A stretch of DNA of 64,000 bases from Helicobacter macacae MIT 99-5501 (GCF_000507845.1 NZ_KI669454.1:558001-622000), one strand, 5' to 3'. Positions 27,282 to 36,846 are shown, counted from the stretch's first letter. The notes: generated by a model from the sequence alone, not told the origin. Numbers and translations are program-made.

Positions 27282-27734
27282 TTAGCGGATTTTGGTGCGT
27301 TCTAAGATTTTGCGACAAAGTGGGCTAGTAGTGAAATTGCACTTAAAAGCGGGCTGCTCGCTAAAATCATTTGGCTCTATGCTAAAGGCTACACTTTGTC
27401 CATTTGCGCGTGCTACTAGGCGATTTTTGGTAAACTCTAATGTGCAGTTGGGTGTATTGGACGCGTTTATGGAGTTTAGGATTGCTAGGCTTGATTCTCT
27501 CATAGCACTTAGCGGCTTTGGGTGTAGGGTAAAATCCGTGTAGAGTAGGGATAGTCTTTCTTGCAAGTTGCTAAGCGAGGAAGCAAGGGTGGCATAGCAG
27601 GATTTTTCCCTCAAGTGTAAAGAGCTAGGGATAGCTAGTATAAGCACACCTAGAAGTGCGATGACAAACACTAGCTCAATCGTGCTAAAAGCGGATTTTG
27701 TGGTTGATTTTGTGCTGAACTGATGACGGTTCAT
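27282..27734 (-). CDS. Type IV pilin-like pseudopilin, second of a pair
   Basis: The protein has a class III prepilin signal: a charged leader, then AFSTIELVFVIALLGVLILA (residues ~15-34), with the conserved Glu five residues into the mature helix (here the cleavage-site Gly is replaced by Ala). The C-terminal half has four Cys residues that could form disulphide loops. It is small (150 residues), like minor pseudopilins of type II secretion or competence pili. It lies 51 bases downstream of a related gene. No other pilus or type II secretion genes are in the window, so its machine is unknown. The ribosome binding site is weak. Confidence 0.8.
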   Translation of the reverse strand: MNRHQFSTKSTTKSAFSTIELVFVIALLGVLILAIPSSLHLREKSCYATLASSLSNLQERLSLLYTDFTLHPKPLSAMRESSLAILNSINASNTPNCTLEFTKNRLVARANGQSVAFSIEPNDFSEQPAFKCNFTTSPLCRKILERTKIR

Positions 27735-27785
27735 TTATGCTTGCAAATCTATGCTAGTAAAACTCTATGATGATTAAGCACAAGG

Positions 27786-28244
27786 CTAGAGCACAGAATC
27801 TTGCAGGTTGATTCTAAGTGGTTGAGGATAGGCTTTTAGAAGTTTTTGGCATAGTGGGGAGCTAGCAATAGGGGAAATCTCTATACTTAGGGTTGTCGCG
27901 TTTGTGTCGATTATCACGCAGTTGTTTTGGGTATCTAGTGTCCCCTCTTTGCCTAGTCGCACGCCATTAGTTTGTGCTATCCAGCGCAGTGGAGATAGCC
28001 CTGCGGTTCGCATTATAAACTCGCCATTTAGGACATTTGCGAGATTGTCTTGCGTGGTGGCAGCTACTTGGATAGATGAAATGATAGCTTGTATGTCTTT
28101 GTTTATCGCGGCGTATTGGGCATCTGTGCGCGTGGCACTAAGTTTTGGAATCGCAATGGCTGCTAGTATCCCAACTACCGCTATGACAAACACTAACTCA
28201 ATAAGGCTAAACGCCCCTTGAAGTGATTTTGCTTTGTTTTGCAT
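27786..28244 (-). CDS. Type IV pilin-like pseudopilin, first of a pair
   Basis: The N-terminal methylation motif is clear: a short basic leader, then GAFSLIELVFVIAVVGILAAIAIPKL, a classical class III prepilin sequence (Gly at -1 of FSLIE, Glu at +5) at residues ~10-35. The globular part contains two Cys residues (NNCVIID and SPLCQKLL). At 152 residues it resembles GspG/GspH-type pseudopilins. A good AAGGAAAAAT site precedes the ATG. A paralogue follows directly. H. pylori lacks pilins of this type, but other epsilonproteobacteria carry orphan pseudopilin genes linked to DNA uptake or secretion; the role here is unknown. Confidence 0.85.
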   Translation of the reverse strand: MQNKAKSLQGAFSLIELVFVIAVVGILAAIAIPKLSATRTDAQYAAINKDIQAIISSIQVAATTQDNLANVLNGEFIMRTAGLSPLRWIAQTNGVRLGKEGTLDTQNNCVIIDTNATTLSIEISPIASSPLCQKLLKAYPQPLRINLQDSVL

Positions 28245-28328
28245 ATTTTTCCTTAGAAGTAGGTTTTGTAGATTTCTTATGTATTTTTAGTCTGCCTAGA
28301 TTTTATACTTTTTTCTGCACTTTTGATT

Positions 28329-29102
28329 TTACCCTAAAATCTTATCAAGCATTTTTTTGACAAATTCTGCGCATATTTTCGCGCTTGAGTCCAAAAACTC
28401 ATCAAAGCTCACATCTGCGCTGCCATCGGCACTATCACTGATAGAGCGAAACACGCAAAAAGGCACACCAAAGCTATCGCATACTACTGCTACGCTCGCG
28501 CCCTCCATTTCTACGGCATCTGCACCAAAAGTATCAATCAGCCATTGCTTTTTCTCTGCATTATGCACAAACTCATCGCCCGAAGCGATAACGCCCTCTT
28601 TTAGCAAAATCCCCTCTTTTGTCCCTGCACTTTGTGCGCCGTATTCTTGCGCGACAAGGCTAGCTATGCCATTTAGAATCTTGCTAGATTCGATAAATAG
28701 CTTGCCCTCTGGGATAAATCCTAGTGGATGTCCAAACGCGCTAATGTCTACATCGTGCTGGCATAGTTTAGTAGCGATTAAAATATCGCCGATTTTTAGG
28801 TCTTTGTTTAGCGCACCTGCCACACCACCAAAGATTATCGCTTCACAGCCAAAGTGAGCTATCATCGTGGTAGCAGTCATCGCAGAGTGCACCTTGCCGA
28901 TTTTGCTATATGCGACATATAGCGTGGCATTTTTATAAGGGATTTCATAATACACATTGCCACCCATAGCTTGTGCTGTGTGTGTGGGAAATAGGCTAAG
29001 CAGTGGTGTGATTTCTTCTTGCATAGCACCGATGATACCGATTTTTTGGTAGTTTGGAGTGATAGTAGATTTTTGTGAATCTTGCGGGGTGGATTGCTGC
29101 AT
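28329..29102 (-). CDS. mtnN: 5'-methylthioadenosine/S-adenosylhomocysteine nucleosidase
   Basis: MtnN (Pfs) cleaves MTA, SAH and, in Helicobacter, 6-amino-6-deoxyfutalosine, linking methyl recycling, AI-2 precursor formation and menaquinone synthesis. Key features are IGIIGAMQEEITPL near residues 21-34, FGGVAGALNKDLKIGDILIA, VASGDEFVHN-like IASGDEFVHN, VEMEGASVAVVC and FRSISDSADG with the catalytic Asp. The N-terminus has about 18 extra residues. It sits upstream of nothing obvious and is separated by 70 bases from fabD, the same pair as H. pylori HP0089-HP0090. Confidence 0.95.
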   Translation of the reverse strand: MQQSTPQDSQKSTITPNYQKIGIIGAMQEEITPLLSLFPTHTAQAMGGNVYYEIPYKNATLYVAYSKIGKVHSAMTATTMIAHFGCEAIIFGGVAGALNKDLKIGDILIATKLCQHDVDISAFGHPLGFIPEGKLFIESSKILNGIASLVAQEYGAQSAGTKEGILLKEGVIASGDEFVHNAEKKQWLIDTFGADAVEMEGASVAVVCDSFGVPFCVFRSISDSADGSADVSFDEFLDSSAKICAEFVKKMLDKILG

Positions 29103-29172
29103 TTTTGTTTTCCTTAAACTCTCTGTTTTTCCTTACTCTTTTGCTTTTTGTCGCGATATTTTTAGGATTTTC

Positions 29173-30108
29173 CTAGCTATTTTGCTCTATTTGGGCTATC
29201 GTGGCTTTTAGGGATTCTATGTCGCTGACATTTAGCGTGGTTTTTTGGCTTAGGCGTTTGTTTAGCCCTTTTAGCACACTTCCGTGCCCTAGCTCGATAT
29301 AGCAGTCCACTTCGTTGTCTATGCTTTGGATAGATTGTTTGTATAGCACGGGGGAGGTAAGCTGGAGGCTTAGGAGTTTTAGAGCGTCTTTTGCGCTATT
29401 GTAGCTTTGTGCGGTAGCATTTGAGATGATAGGCAGGGCAAAGTTTTCTTTTAGCATTGGTTTTAGCAATGCTTCAAATTCCCCCCTCATTGGTTCTAGT
29501 AGCGGACAATGGCTTGCCACTGACATAGCAAGCAACAATACTCGCTTCGCTCCTAAGTCTTTTAGTGCGCTTTGTGCGAAGTCCAAATCCGCCTTTTTCC
29601 CCGCACACACCACTTGCCCATCGCCATTGTAGTTGGCAGCCCATATTTGTTTGCCCTCTTTGCGTAGATTTTCACACGCTCTCTCTAGCTTGGCATCTTC
29701 TAGCCCCACAACTACGAGCATTCCTGCGTCTATCCCCTCGCAAGTTTTTTGCATTAGCTCACCTCTTTTGCTAGTGAGATAAAGCCCATCTTCAAATCCC
29801 ACACCCAAAGCCACGCATAGTGCGCTTATCTCGCCTAGCGAATGTCCTAGCGCACATTTGGCTAGAAGTGGGGATTCTTGCTGAAGTATGGTGTGAGCGA
29901 TTTGGCTTACAAGAAATATCGCTGGCTGGGTGTATTGGGTTTGGTTTAGCAAGTCATTTTCGCTAAAAAGTAGCTTTGTAAAATCAACCTTTAGCTTCTC
30001 GCTTGCTATGCCAAACATTTCTTTTGCTATTTCAAAGTTTTCATATAGCTCTTTGCCCATACCTACGCTTTGAGAGCCTTGCCCGGGGAAAACAAACGCA
30101 TATTGCAT
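29173..30108 (-). CDS. fabD: Malonyl-CoA:ACP transacylase
   Basis: FabD transfers malonyl groups from CoA to acyl carrier protein for fatty acid elongation. The mature start is YAFVFPGQGSQSVGMGKELY. The catalytic Ser lies in ALGHSLGEISAL (about residues 89-100). The catalytic His is in VASHCPLLEPM, and the C-terminal IELGHGSVLKGLNKR is present. The ATG at 30108, preceded by GAGGTGATT, gives 311 residues, the normal length. The frame stays open 153 bases further upstream, but that stretch is Lys-rich and unlike the family, so it is excluded. Confidence 0.95.
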   Translation of the reverse strand: MQYAFVFPGQGSQSVGMGKELYENFEIAKEMFGIASEKLKVDFTKLLFSENDLLNQTQYTQPAIFLVSQIAHTILQQESPLLAKCALGHSLGEISALCVALGVGFEDGLYLTSKRGELMQKTCEGIDAGMLVVVGLEDAKLERACENLRKEGKQIWAANYNGDGQVVCAGKKADLDFAQSALKDLGAKRVLLLAMSVASHCPLLEPMRGEFEALLKPMLKENFALPIISNATAQSYNSAKDALKLLSLQLTSPVLYKQSIQSIDNEVDCYIELGHGSVLKGLNKRLSQKTTLNVSDIESLKATIAQIEQNS

Positions 30109-30397
30109 AATCACCTCGCTATAAGATTTTATGTATTTAGATTTTTGCGCAAATTTTTGCAAAACGCGTATTTTATCAATTTTTTGCTTAGATTTACACA
30201 GATTTTGTGTTTTTTGGATTTTGTGTTTTTGTATTTTTGATACGCTGATACGCGCTTGCAAGCCACAATGGGCTTGCTTGTAGATTTAATCATAACTTTA
30301 ATAGGCTAAAATTCTTAAAACAAATCTTTGGAAACACGCCTTGAAGCGTCTTTGAAAATGCCTTTGGAAATTTATATGCAGAGTGTTTGGAGCGTTT

Positions 30398-31006
30398 ATG
30401 AAAATGCTAGATTCTAGTTTGGATTTTGCTTTATTGGATTGTTTAGATGATTTTGATGATTGCGCTCCTGTATTTTTAGCGCAGAGCGATACCACAGCGG
30501 GATTTCTCTGTGCCAATCCCAAAAAACTAAATAGGCTAAAAAAGCGCGATGAAAATCAAAAAATCCTCCTCGCACTTAGTGATTTTATAGAGCTAAAAAA
30601 GCGATTTAGGATTCCGCCATTTGCCAAAAAAATGGTGCGAAATGCGAGGAAAACGAGCTTTGTCCTGCCAAATGGAAAAAGTTTCCGCGTGGTAAAAAAA
30701 CCACAACGCATATCAATGGAGCGCAAAAGAGAATCTAGGGAATCTGGCAAAAAAAAATCTAATGTGCTAGGGCTTGGCTATATCGTGGCGGGTGGCGATA
30801 TACCAAAATCTAGCTCGCTACATAGTGATTTTTTGGCACATTTTGGTGGGCTATATAGCACTTCGGCAAATGAGAGTGGCAAGCCATTTTCGCTAGAGTG
30901 GGCTGTGCAAAATGCCGATATTATCGTGATAGATTCTCTATATGAGGCAAAACCTAGCAAAATCTACAAGCTAGGCAGGACAAAGGCAAAAATCCTGCGA
31001 CACTAG
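30398..31006 (+). CDS. Sua5/YrdC/TsaC-like protein
   Basis: The protein looks like a divergent member of the YrdC/TsaC family, which makes threonylcarbamoyl-AMP for the t6A tRNA modification. Supporting parts are VFLAQSDTTAGFLCANPKKLNRLKKR near residues 24-50 (compare PTDTVYGL and the KxR nucleotide-binding pair), a strand-rich middle and LYSTSANESGKPF (about 147-160), which matches the family's TSAN motif. A basic insertion (about 95-122) is unusual. I prefer the ATG at 30398, preceded by GGAG, over the GTG at 30383. It pairs functionally with tsaE in this window. An S4-domain gene follows 100 bases later. Confidence 0.75.
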   Translation: MKMLDSSLDFALLDCLDDFDDCAPVFLAQSDTTAGFLCANPKKLNRLKKRDENQKILLALSDFIELKKRFRIPPFAKKMVRNARKTSFVLPNGKSFRVVKKPQRISMERKRESRESGKKKSNVLGLGYIVAGGDIPKSSSLHSDFLAHFGGLYSTSANESGKPFSLEWAVQNADIIVIDSLYEAKPSKIYKLGRTKAKILRH

Positions 31007-31106
31007 GAATACCAAGAAATACCAAAATCGCTAGAAATACCAAAAGTCCAAGTGATTTGATAAGAAAAGTAAAAAAAAACAAGAGCAAAATGAGGAAGGA
31101 GGCAAA

Positions 31107-31355
31107 ATGAGAATTGATAAATTTCTAAACTCCACAAATGTCCTAAAATCACGCAAAATCTCTCAAGATATGTGTGCTTCGGGCGTGATAGAGGTAAATG
31201 GCGTAGTGGCAAAATCTAGCAAGGAAGTCAAAGTGGGTGATAAAATCACGCTAAGATTTTTAGACTCAAGCAAGACATATCAAGTCCTAGCAATCCCCAC
31301 GACAAAGACTATCCCTAAGGCAAAATCTAGTCAATACGCACTGCTAATAAGCTAG
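31107..31355 (+). CDS. Small S4-domain RNA-binding protein
   Basis: The 82-residue protein is essentially one S4 RNA-binding domain: MRIDKFLNSTNVLKSRKISQ at the start, then GVIEVNGVVAKSSKEVKVGDKI, the alpha-L motif that contacts structured RNA. It resembles HslR (Hsp15) and RqcP, which bind stalled 50S subunits carrying peptidyl-tRNA, so a ribosome-rescue role is plausible but not shown. A very strong ribosome binding site (AAGGAGGCAAA) precedes the ATG. Confidence 0.88.
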   Translation: MRIDKFLNSTNVLKSRKISQDMCASGVIEVNGVVAKSSKEVKVGDKITLRFLDSSKTYQVLAIPTTKTIPKAKSSQYALLIS

Positions 31356-31490
31356 GGCTATATTTTGGTTTGACTTTGGGTTATTTATGTTTGTGGCACG
31401 ATTTTTGCGCTTAAGTGTTTTGCTATGAAATAAAAAGCCTAGAAATAAACCAAAATAAATCCAAAGGTAAATGTCAAAGTAAATGTATAG

Positions 31491-31510
31491 TTTTTTTTTT
31501 TTGTTATAAT
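31491..31510 (+). promoter_or_regulatory. Promoter with T12 tract upstream of the VacA-like gene
   Basis: Twelve T residues (31491-31502) are followed by GT and a perfect TATAAT (31505-31510). This lies about 140 bases before the autotransporter start. The T-run would sit in the spacer between -35 and -10. No good -35 is visible, so expression may depend on tract length, as in some H. pylori outer-membrane protein promoters. Confidence 0.6.
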
Positions 31511-31649
31511 CGTGCTATTTAAACATTAAATAAGGTGTGCGAAAAGCCAAACATACAAATGGCAAGCAAAACTAAGCAATATGGCTTTAAGACAACCGCG
31601 TTAAAGCAAAATAGACTCCAAAGAGGACAACTCTAAACGAGGTCGCAAA

Positions 31650-34600
31650 ATGAAACAAACCATACTACCAAATCTACCAAAATCTACCAAATCTCCTATC
31701 ACGCTAAGTGCCCTGCTAGCACTTAGCCTCTATGCAAATGCGCAGGCTGGCGACATTACAAATTCTGTATATGAGCTACAAAACAAGTCAAATGAGAGTA
31801 GTGGGACTTTTTCTGTGGGAAGCACGCGCACTTGGAGCACTGCTGGAGCGGATTTTACCCAAAGCTATAAAAATGGCACACTCATCTTTGGCAACACTTC
31901 ACAATCCCCCAAAACAGATAGCAGTATATGGTTTGGTGGCACGGATTGGCAAAGTGGGCTAGTAGGCTACATAAAGACAAAATTTGAAGCAAAAGATATA
32001 TATCTCACAGGCACGATAGGTGCGGGGAATGCGTGGGCTACGGGTGGTGGCGCGGAGCTAAACTTCAATGCAAGCAATAGCTTCAAGGCAGAATCACTAG
32101 ATTTGAAGTTCAACCACGCGGGATTGCAATATAGTAATTTCTTTGTGAGTGCAAACGACATAAACATAAAAAATTCTCAACTAAATGCCCGCTCTGATGG
32201 CTTCAAAATGCACTTGAGCTCAAGTAATGGCGATATTACCTTTGATAGCTCAAATGCAAATTTTGGTGGTGAGCTAGTAATCACTTCTGGCAAAAATATC
32301 AACCTCACGGGCAATTCTTCGCTTACTTCACGCGGGAATGTTATCCGCCTAAAAGCGCAAAATGGCTCTATCACGGGCAATGGAAATCTAAACTTCTCCT
32401 CTGGCACGCCTATATATGTCGGGGTAATTGAAATCTTGGCAAAAGATAAAATCGAGCTAGGCACTGCCAAACTTCAAGTAAATGCCTCCTCACTTGTGGG
32501 CTCTATGGATGGACGCATAGAAGTGAAGTCAGAAAATGGCGACATAACTTTTGACAAACTAGAGCTAGTGGGAAATAACGGAATCAGTGCGTTTGGGACT
32601 TATGCGCATATCAAAGCAGGTGGTAGCATAAGCGTGAAAACAAATGGCGCGATATACTCAAATCGTGGGCTAAATAACTCCACAGATACCGCAGGGAGAT
32701 TTACCACCACGATTGAAGCGGGCAAGGACATTACTCTAAACAATACCGATATTTTCTTGCTAAATCAGCTAGCAGGAATCGGTGCTCCTGATAGTATGAA
32801 ACTCATCGCAGGGGGCAGTCTAACTCACACTGGCACGATAAGTTTCCTTACCAATCAGCAGACTTGGGAGGGGGCTATGCTAGATATTAGCGGTGTGAAA
32901 GGAAGCGCGAAGCTAGGCAATATCATAGGCTCGGCTTTCTATATAAATGCAAATAAGACTTTGAGTGCGGATTCTATCACTATCAATGCTCGTCAGACAA
33001 ATGGTGGGTTTTATGGCACAGGCACACAAATATGGACAAAAGAGGGTGGGAGCTACACTTTCAAGGATATAAATCTAGGCGAGTGTGGGCTTACCCCTTG
33101 GAATCACTGCGAGATAGCAAACACAGCTAGGCTTAGCTTTTTTGGCACGAGTGGTGCAGATACAAATGGCGCAGGTGGCAGCGGGACAAATTCATTTGTA
33201 AAAGGCTCTACCCTAACCATAGAAAACCTAAGCTTGGGCACTATGGCAGGGCTATATGCGAGCAACATACAAAATACGAATGTCAAAAACATAAGTATGT
33301 CAAATCTCTCAACTGCTGTCTTTCATAACCTCACTTTGCAAGAGGGTGGGCATATCACTATGGACGCCACAAGCCAAATCCAAGTAAAATCTCGCGCCTA
33401 TGAGACAAATACTACCCCTACGCTTGGTAAGGTTACGCTAAATGTCGATGCGAGTGATAGTAAGCCGTTTTTGTCTATCGCCTATGCAGGTAGCAATCTA
33501 GAAAATCTAAATATCCAAGCTGGCAAGACTTATCGCTTCATAGATGCGGGCGAGATAGAGTATAAGCTAAAAAGTGGTGGCAGCACAGAGACTTTTCACT
33601 GCACTGATAATAAAGAAAAATGCAACACTATCAAAAATATGGTAGGTGTCTATGCAGGTGGGGCGGATTCTGCGAGGCTTGATGTAGGGTTTGGCGAAGA
33701 TGGCATACTAAGGTCTGCAAAGCTGGGGTTGCAGTTTGAAAAAGTCGCAGACTATTCAACTATCGGTATCAAAGCCACAGCCATAGACTATAAAAATCCT
33801 TATGATATAGATGATATACGCTACTATATTTGGCAAAAGGGTGGCAATGAAGCAGTCGCCCAAATCGGTGGAATCTCAAAAGGCGCACATACCGAGCAAA
33901 CCACACAAACAAGGCTAAATAGCACGATTTCGCAAAACAAAGATTCCCAAGAGATAACGACAAATGACAAAATCTACACTATAAGTGGCAAAGGGGATTT
34001 TACACAAAGCGAACTATCTAGCAATACAACCCTGACAGAAGCAGAAAAAGCAAGTGCGGTAGAAAAGAAAGTAACGCACATAGAATCTGATATTTTTAAG
34101 TGGTTTAATGTCCTAGCACTTCATCAAAAAGGTGTTGCTTGGACGGCAGTAAATGTCATAGATAGGGATTTGGGATTTTTTGAGGATACGGCTAAGCAGC
34201 TAAACAACACACTAGGACAGCTTGTATCTACCGAGCGCAAGTCAAATGCAGCTACGGCTGTCAGATTTGCCTCTGATTTGGCAAAAGCTCAAAGGCTAGT
34301 CAAACTCGCTAGAATTGATAACGATGAGCAAGAGTATCGCTTCGCAAATCTACTAAGCCAAAAAAGATATGCTGCAAGCGGTGGGATTAGAAGTGATGCG
34401 GGAGGGGATTTTGGGTTTTTGTATAAGTTCTCAAACCGCCACGAGTTTTATAACAATCTTTGGGCAAACGCGCTAGGAAGTGCTACATTTACAGATGGGG
34501 GATATGGCACGCTATATGGAGCAAATGTAGGGTATGATAGATTTGTCCCTGTGGGCGAGGGTGGGCTAATAGTCGGGCTTGTGGCTTCTTATGGATATGG

Positions 34601-35306
34601 TAGCTATAAAGCAGACTTGCTAAAAAACCAAAGCCACAATGTAAATGCGGGAATCTACTCTCGCTCAATCTTTGCAAACAATGAAATCGACATAAATGTG
34701 GGATACACTATCGGTATGAATAGTGAGGATTTATACACACGAAACAATGTATGGCTAAGCAGTCTAGACCAAAGCTACAAATACAACACTCACACCATAA
34801 ACGCCAATGCTAGTTATGGCTATATCTTTAGCACACAATCTAGTGGCTTTGTGTTTAAGCCCTCTTTGGGAATGAGCTTTTATCACATATTTACAGGTGC
34901 GCTAGATGCGGACTCTAAGCAGGTGCTAAGTGCGGATAATCCAAACGCTCCAGCGCAAAATCTAGCCGTGCAGTCCCCAGAGGTTTCACGCAATCTTTTC
35001 GCGCTAAATCTCGCCCTAGAAACAAGGCAATATCTATCCAAAGGCTCATATTGGTTTGTCAATGTCGGAGCGCAAAGAGATATGTTTATCACGGGTGGAG
35101 ATGTGCTGCAAGTGCGCTTTGTAGGCGAGGAATCGCTAAACTACAAAAAAAGCGACAATCTAAACACTTTCGCCCTAGCAAGTGCAGGTGGCGAAGTCCA
35201 GCTAGGCAGGAGAATGTTTGTGAATTTTTCACTTGGTGGGAAGTATGGGCTTAGCTACAAAGATATAGGCGTGCAGGCAAATCTCGGTAGTAGAATCGTG
35301 TTTTAG
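31650..35306 (+). CDS. VacA-family autotransporter (type V secretion)
   Basis: The 1218-residue protein has a Sec signal ending near ANAQA (residues ~17-34). A long beta-helical passenger follows, rich in Gly/Asn/Ser with repeated LTG, NGDITFD and GGSI turns, including a VacA2-like block (about 510-580, GGSGTNSFVKGSTLTIENLS). The C-terminal ~270 residues form the autotransporter barrel (NNLWANALGSATF, GLVASYGYGSYKADL) and end in aromatic Phe (LGSRIVF), as outer-membrane barrels do. It resembles the H. pylori VacA-like proteins (FaaA, ImaA, VlpC), which promote colonisation and are surface-exposed, rather than the toxin VacA itself. Only four Cys occur, in two spaced pairs. The promoter carries a T12 tract. 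Confidence 0.92.
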   Translation: MKQTILPNLPKSTKSPITLSALLALSLYANAQAGDITNSVYELQNKSNESSGTFSVGSTRTWSTAGADFTQSYKNGTLIFGNTSQSPKTDSSIWFGGTDWQSGLVGYIKTKFEAKDIYLTGTIGAGNAWATGGGAELNFNASNSFKAESLDLKFNHAGLQYSNFFVSANDINIKNSQLNARSDGFKMHLSSSNGDITFDSSNANFGGELVITSGKNINLTGNSSLTSRGNVIRLKAQNGSITGNGNLNFSSGTPIYVGVIEILAKDKIELGTAKLQVNASSLVGSMDGRIEVKSENGDITFDKLELVGNNGISAFGTYAHIKAGGSISVKTNGAIYSNRGLNNSTDTAGRFTTTIEAGKDITLNNTDIFLLNQLAGIGAPDSMKLIAGGSLTHTGTISFLTNQQTWEGAMLDISGVKGSAKLGNIIGSAFYINANKTLSADSITINARQTNGGFYGTGTQIWTKEGGSYTFKDINLGECGLTPWNHCEIANTARLSFFGTSGADTNGAGGSGTNSFVKGSTLTIENLSLGTMAGLYASNIQNTNVKNISMSNLSTAVFHNLTLQEGGHITMDATSQIQVKSRAYETNTTPTLGKVTLNVDASDSKPFLSIAYAGSNLENLNIQAGKTYRFIDAGEIEYKLKSGGSTETFHCTDNKEKCNTIKNMVGVYAGGADSARLDVGFGEDGILRSAKLGLQFEKVADYSTIGIKATAIDYKNPYDIDDIRYYIWQKGGNEAVAQIGGISKGAHTEQTTQTRLNSTISQNKDSQEITTNDKIYTISGKGDFTQSELSSNTTLTEAEKASAVEKKVTHIESDIFKWFNVLALHQKGVAWTAVNVIDRDLGFFEDTAKQLNNTLGQLVSTERKSNAATAVRFASDLAKAQRLVKLARIDNDEQEYRFANLLSQKRYAASGGIRSDAGGDFGFLYKFSNRHEFYNNLWANALGSATFTDGGYGTLYGANVGYDRFVPVGEGGLIVGLVASYGYGSYKADLLKNQSHNVNAGIYSRSIFANNEIDINVGYTIGMNSEDLYTRNNVWLSSLDQSYKYNTHTINANASYGYIFSTQSSGFVFKPSLGMSFYHIFTGALDADSKQVLSADNPNAPAQNLAVQSPEVSRNLFALNLALETRQYLSKGSYWFVNVGAQRDMFITGGDVLQVRFVGEESLNYKKSDNLNTFALASAGGEVQLGRRMFVNFSLGGKYGLSYKDIGVQANLGSRIVF

Positions 35307-35458
35307 GGGATTGCTTAGATTTCTTTAGATTTTTGATTTTGGCGTAAATTCAAAGGTGGATTTTGCTAAAAAGTTGCGTTTATTTATGGGTGGATTTTAA
35401 GCTTTGCTTTTTGCCAAGAAACTGCGTTACGCGCTTAAAAAGTGGTAAAAATACAAGA

Positions 35459-35593
35459 GAAATATTTCGCTCAATATGACAAATTTATAAGACTATATAT
35501 AGTGGGGCGCAATCATTGCTTAGGTCTTTGCTTAAATGGCTTTGTGCTAAGCATTTATATTCTTTTTGTCATATTGAGCGAAGCGAAATATCC
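35459..35593. repeat. Inverted pair of dispersed repeat arms
   Basis: The 493-base gap between the autotransporter and pdxA contains an inverted pair. The left arm (35459-35483) reads TTTCGCTCAATATGACAAA and the right arm (35563-35593) reads TTTGTCATATTGAGCGAA, followed by GCGAAATATCCC, which extends the match with a four-base insertion. The loop is about 80 bases. The same TATTGAG...AAGCGAAATATC word recurs at 16.9 kb and 59.9 kb. No gene is credible here. Confidence 0.75.
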
Positions 35594-35691
35594 CAAAAAG
35601 GCGTTCTCCAAAAATAGTTTTCCAAAAATCCCTTAGCAAAATTGCACTTGTATTTTGGCATTTGTTTCTATTATATTTGCCGACTTTTAAA

Positions 35692-35697
35692 TATAAT
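35692..35697 (+). promoter_or_regulatory. Candidate -10 box for pdxA
   Basis: A perfect TATAAT lies 102 bases before the pdxA start, in an AT-rich context (CTTTTAAATATAATAAATC). No clear -35 is visible. Candidate only. Confidence 0.4.
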
Positions 35698-35798
35698 AAA
35701 TCATAAAATATCTTTTCTCCTAAAAGCTAGCAAACCCTCCTCCTAAATCCCTCTTAAATACGGGATTTTATCTATGAAAATCATAAAAGGAAACAAAA

Positions 35799-36815
35799 AT
35801 GCACAAGAAAAAACTAGCAATAAGCATAGGCGATACAAATGGCGTGGGGATAGAGATTATCCTAAAATCTCACAAATATATCTCTACACTTTGCGAGCCG
35901 ATATATTGCGCTCACAAGACTTTGTTTGCCAAGTCTTTGCACCATTTCAAATCTTTGAGCAAAAAACAAGATTTCCAAGAGATGATAGCCAAAGATATGC
36001 ACTTCTCTCACCCACACGACACTAGAATCCCTAAAATATCGCCCTCACAGCTTCACAAAGCAAGCGGGCGATACAGCTTTGCTAGCTTCACTCACGGGCT
36101 TGACTTGGTGGACAAATCACAAGCGGACGCGCTAATCACGCTCCCTATACACAAAGCTGCGTGGAAAAAGTCAGGTATCCACTACGCAGGACACACCCAA
36201 GTGCTAAGGGCGCGATACAAAAAAGACGCCATAATGATGCTAGGCTGTGAGGAAATGCTAGTGGCTCTCTTTAGCGAGCATATCCCGCTAAAGTCGGTAA
36301 GTAGCGCGATTAGCACAGATAAATATGTGCGCTTTTTAATCGCTTTGTATCGTAGCTTCAAGTTTGATGAAGCACTTGTGCTTGGGTTTAATCCTCATTG
36401 TGGCGATAGCGGGGCAATCGGTGGCAAGGAGGACAAAAAAATAGAATCCGCCATAAACAAAGTCAATAAATTCCTAAAAAAAGAGGTTTTTTGTGGGATT
36501 GTCCCACCAGATAGTGCTTTTACCCCTGCGAATCGGGCGAGATTTTCGCTATTTGTCGCTCCATATCACGACATAGGGCTAGCCACGCTAAAAGCCCTCT
36601 ACTTTGAAAAAAGCATAAATATCAGCTTAAATCTACCCATTATCCGCACTTCAGTCGACCACGGCGTGGCGTATGACATAGCATATCAAGGCATAGCAAG
36701 CACGCAAAGCTACCAAAACGCCGTAAAATTTGCCCTAAAAATGATAGATGAGAAGCAAAATATGGAGGAGAGAATCCATAAAACAAGTATGCAAGTCCAA
36801 ATCCCAGCACGCTAA
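35799..36815 (+). CDS. pdxA: 4-hydroxythreonine-4-phosphate dehydrogenase
   Basis: PdxA oxidises 4-phosphohydroxy-L-threonine for pyridoxal 5'-phosphate synthesis together with PdxJ. Key features are ISIGDTNGVGIEIILK at residues 7-22 (family GDPxGIGPE), HAAWKK-like HKAAWKKSGIHYAGHTQVL with a metal-binding His, LGFNPHCGDSGAIGGKEDKKI, YHDIGLATLKAL, and RTSVDHGVAYDIAYQG. The 338 residues are normal. pdxJ, adjacent in H. pylori, is absent here, so the pair has been separated. maf follows 31 bases downstream. Confidence 0.95.
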   Translation: MHKKKLAISIGDTNGVGIEIILKSHKYISTLCEPIYCAHKTLFAKSLHHFKSLSKKQDFQEMIAKDMHFSHPHDTRIPKISPSQLHKASGRYSFASFTHGLDLVDKSQADALITLPIHKAAWKKSGIHYAGHTQVLRARYKKDAIMMLGCEEMLVALFSEHIPLKSVSSAISTDKYVRFLIALYRSFKFDEALVLGFNPHCGDSGAIGGKEDKKIESAINKVNKFLKKEVFCGIVPPDSAFTPANRARFSLFVAPYHDIGLATLKALYFEKSINISLNLPIIRTSVDHGVAYDIAYQGIASTQSYQNAVKFALKMIDEKQNMEERIHKTSMQVQIPAR

Positions 36816-36846
36816 AATCACAAAATCCAAAATACAATCAAAGCAA

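Noticed and set aside
35442..35636. 64-codon frame between the autotransporter and pdxA
   Set aside because: Formed by the inverted dispersed repeat; no ribosome binding site.
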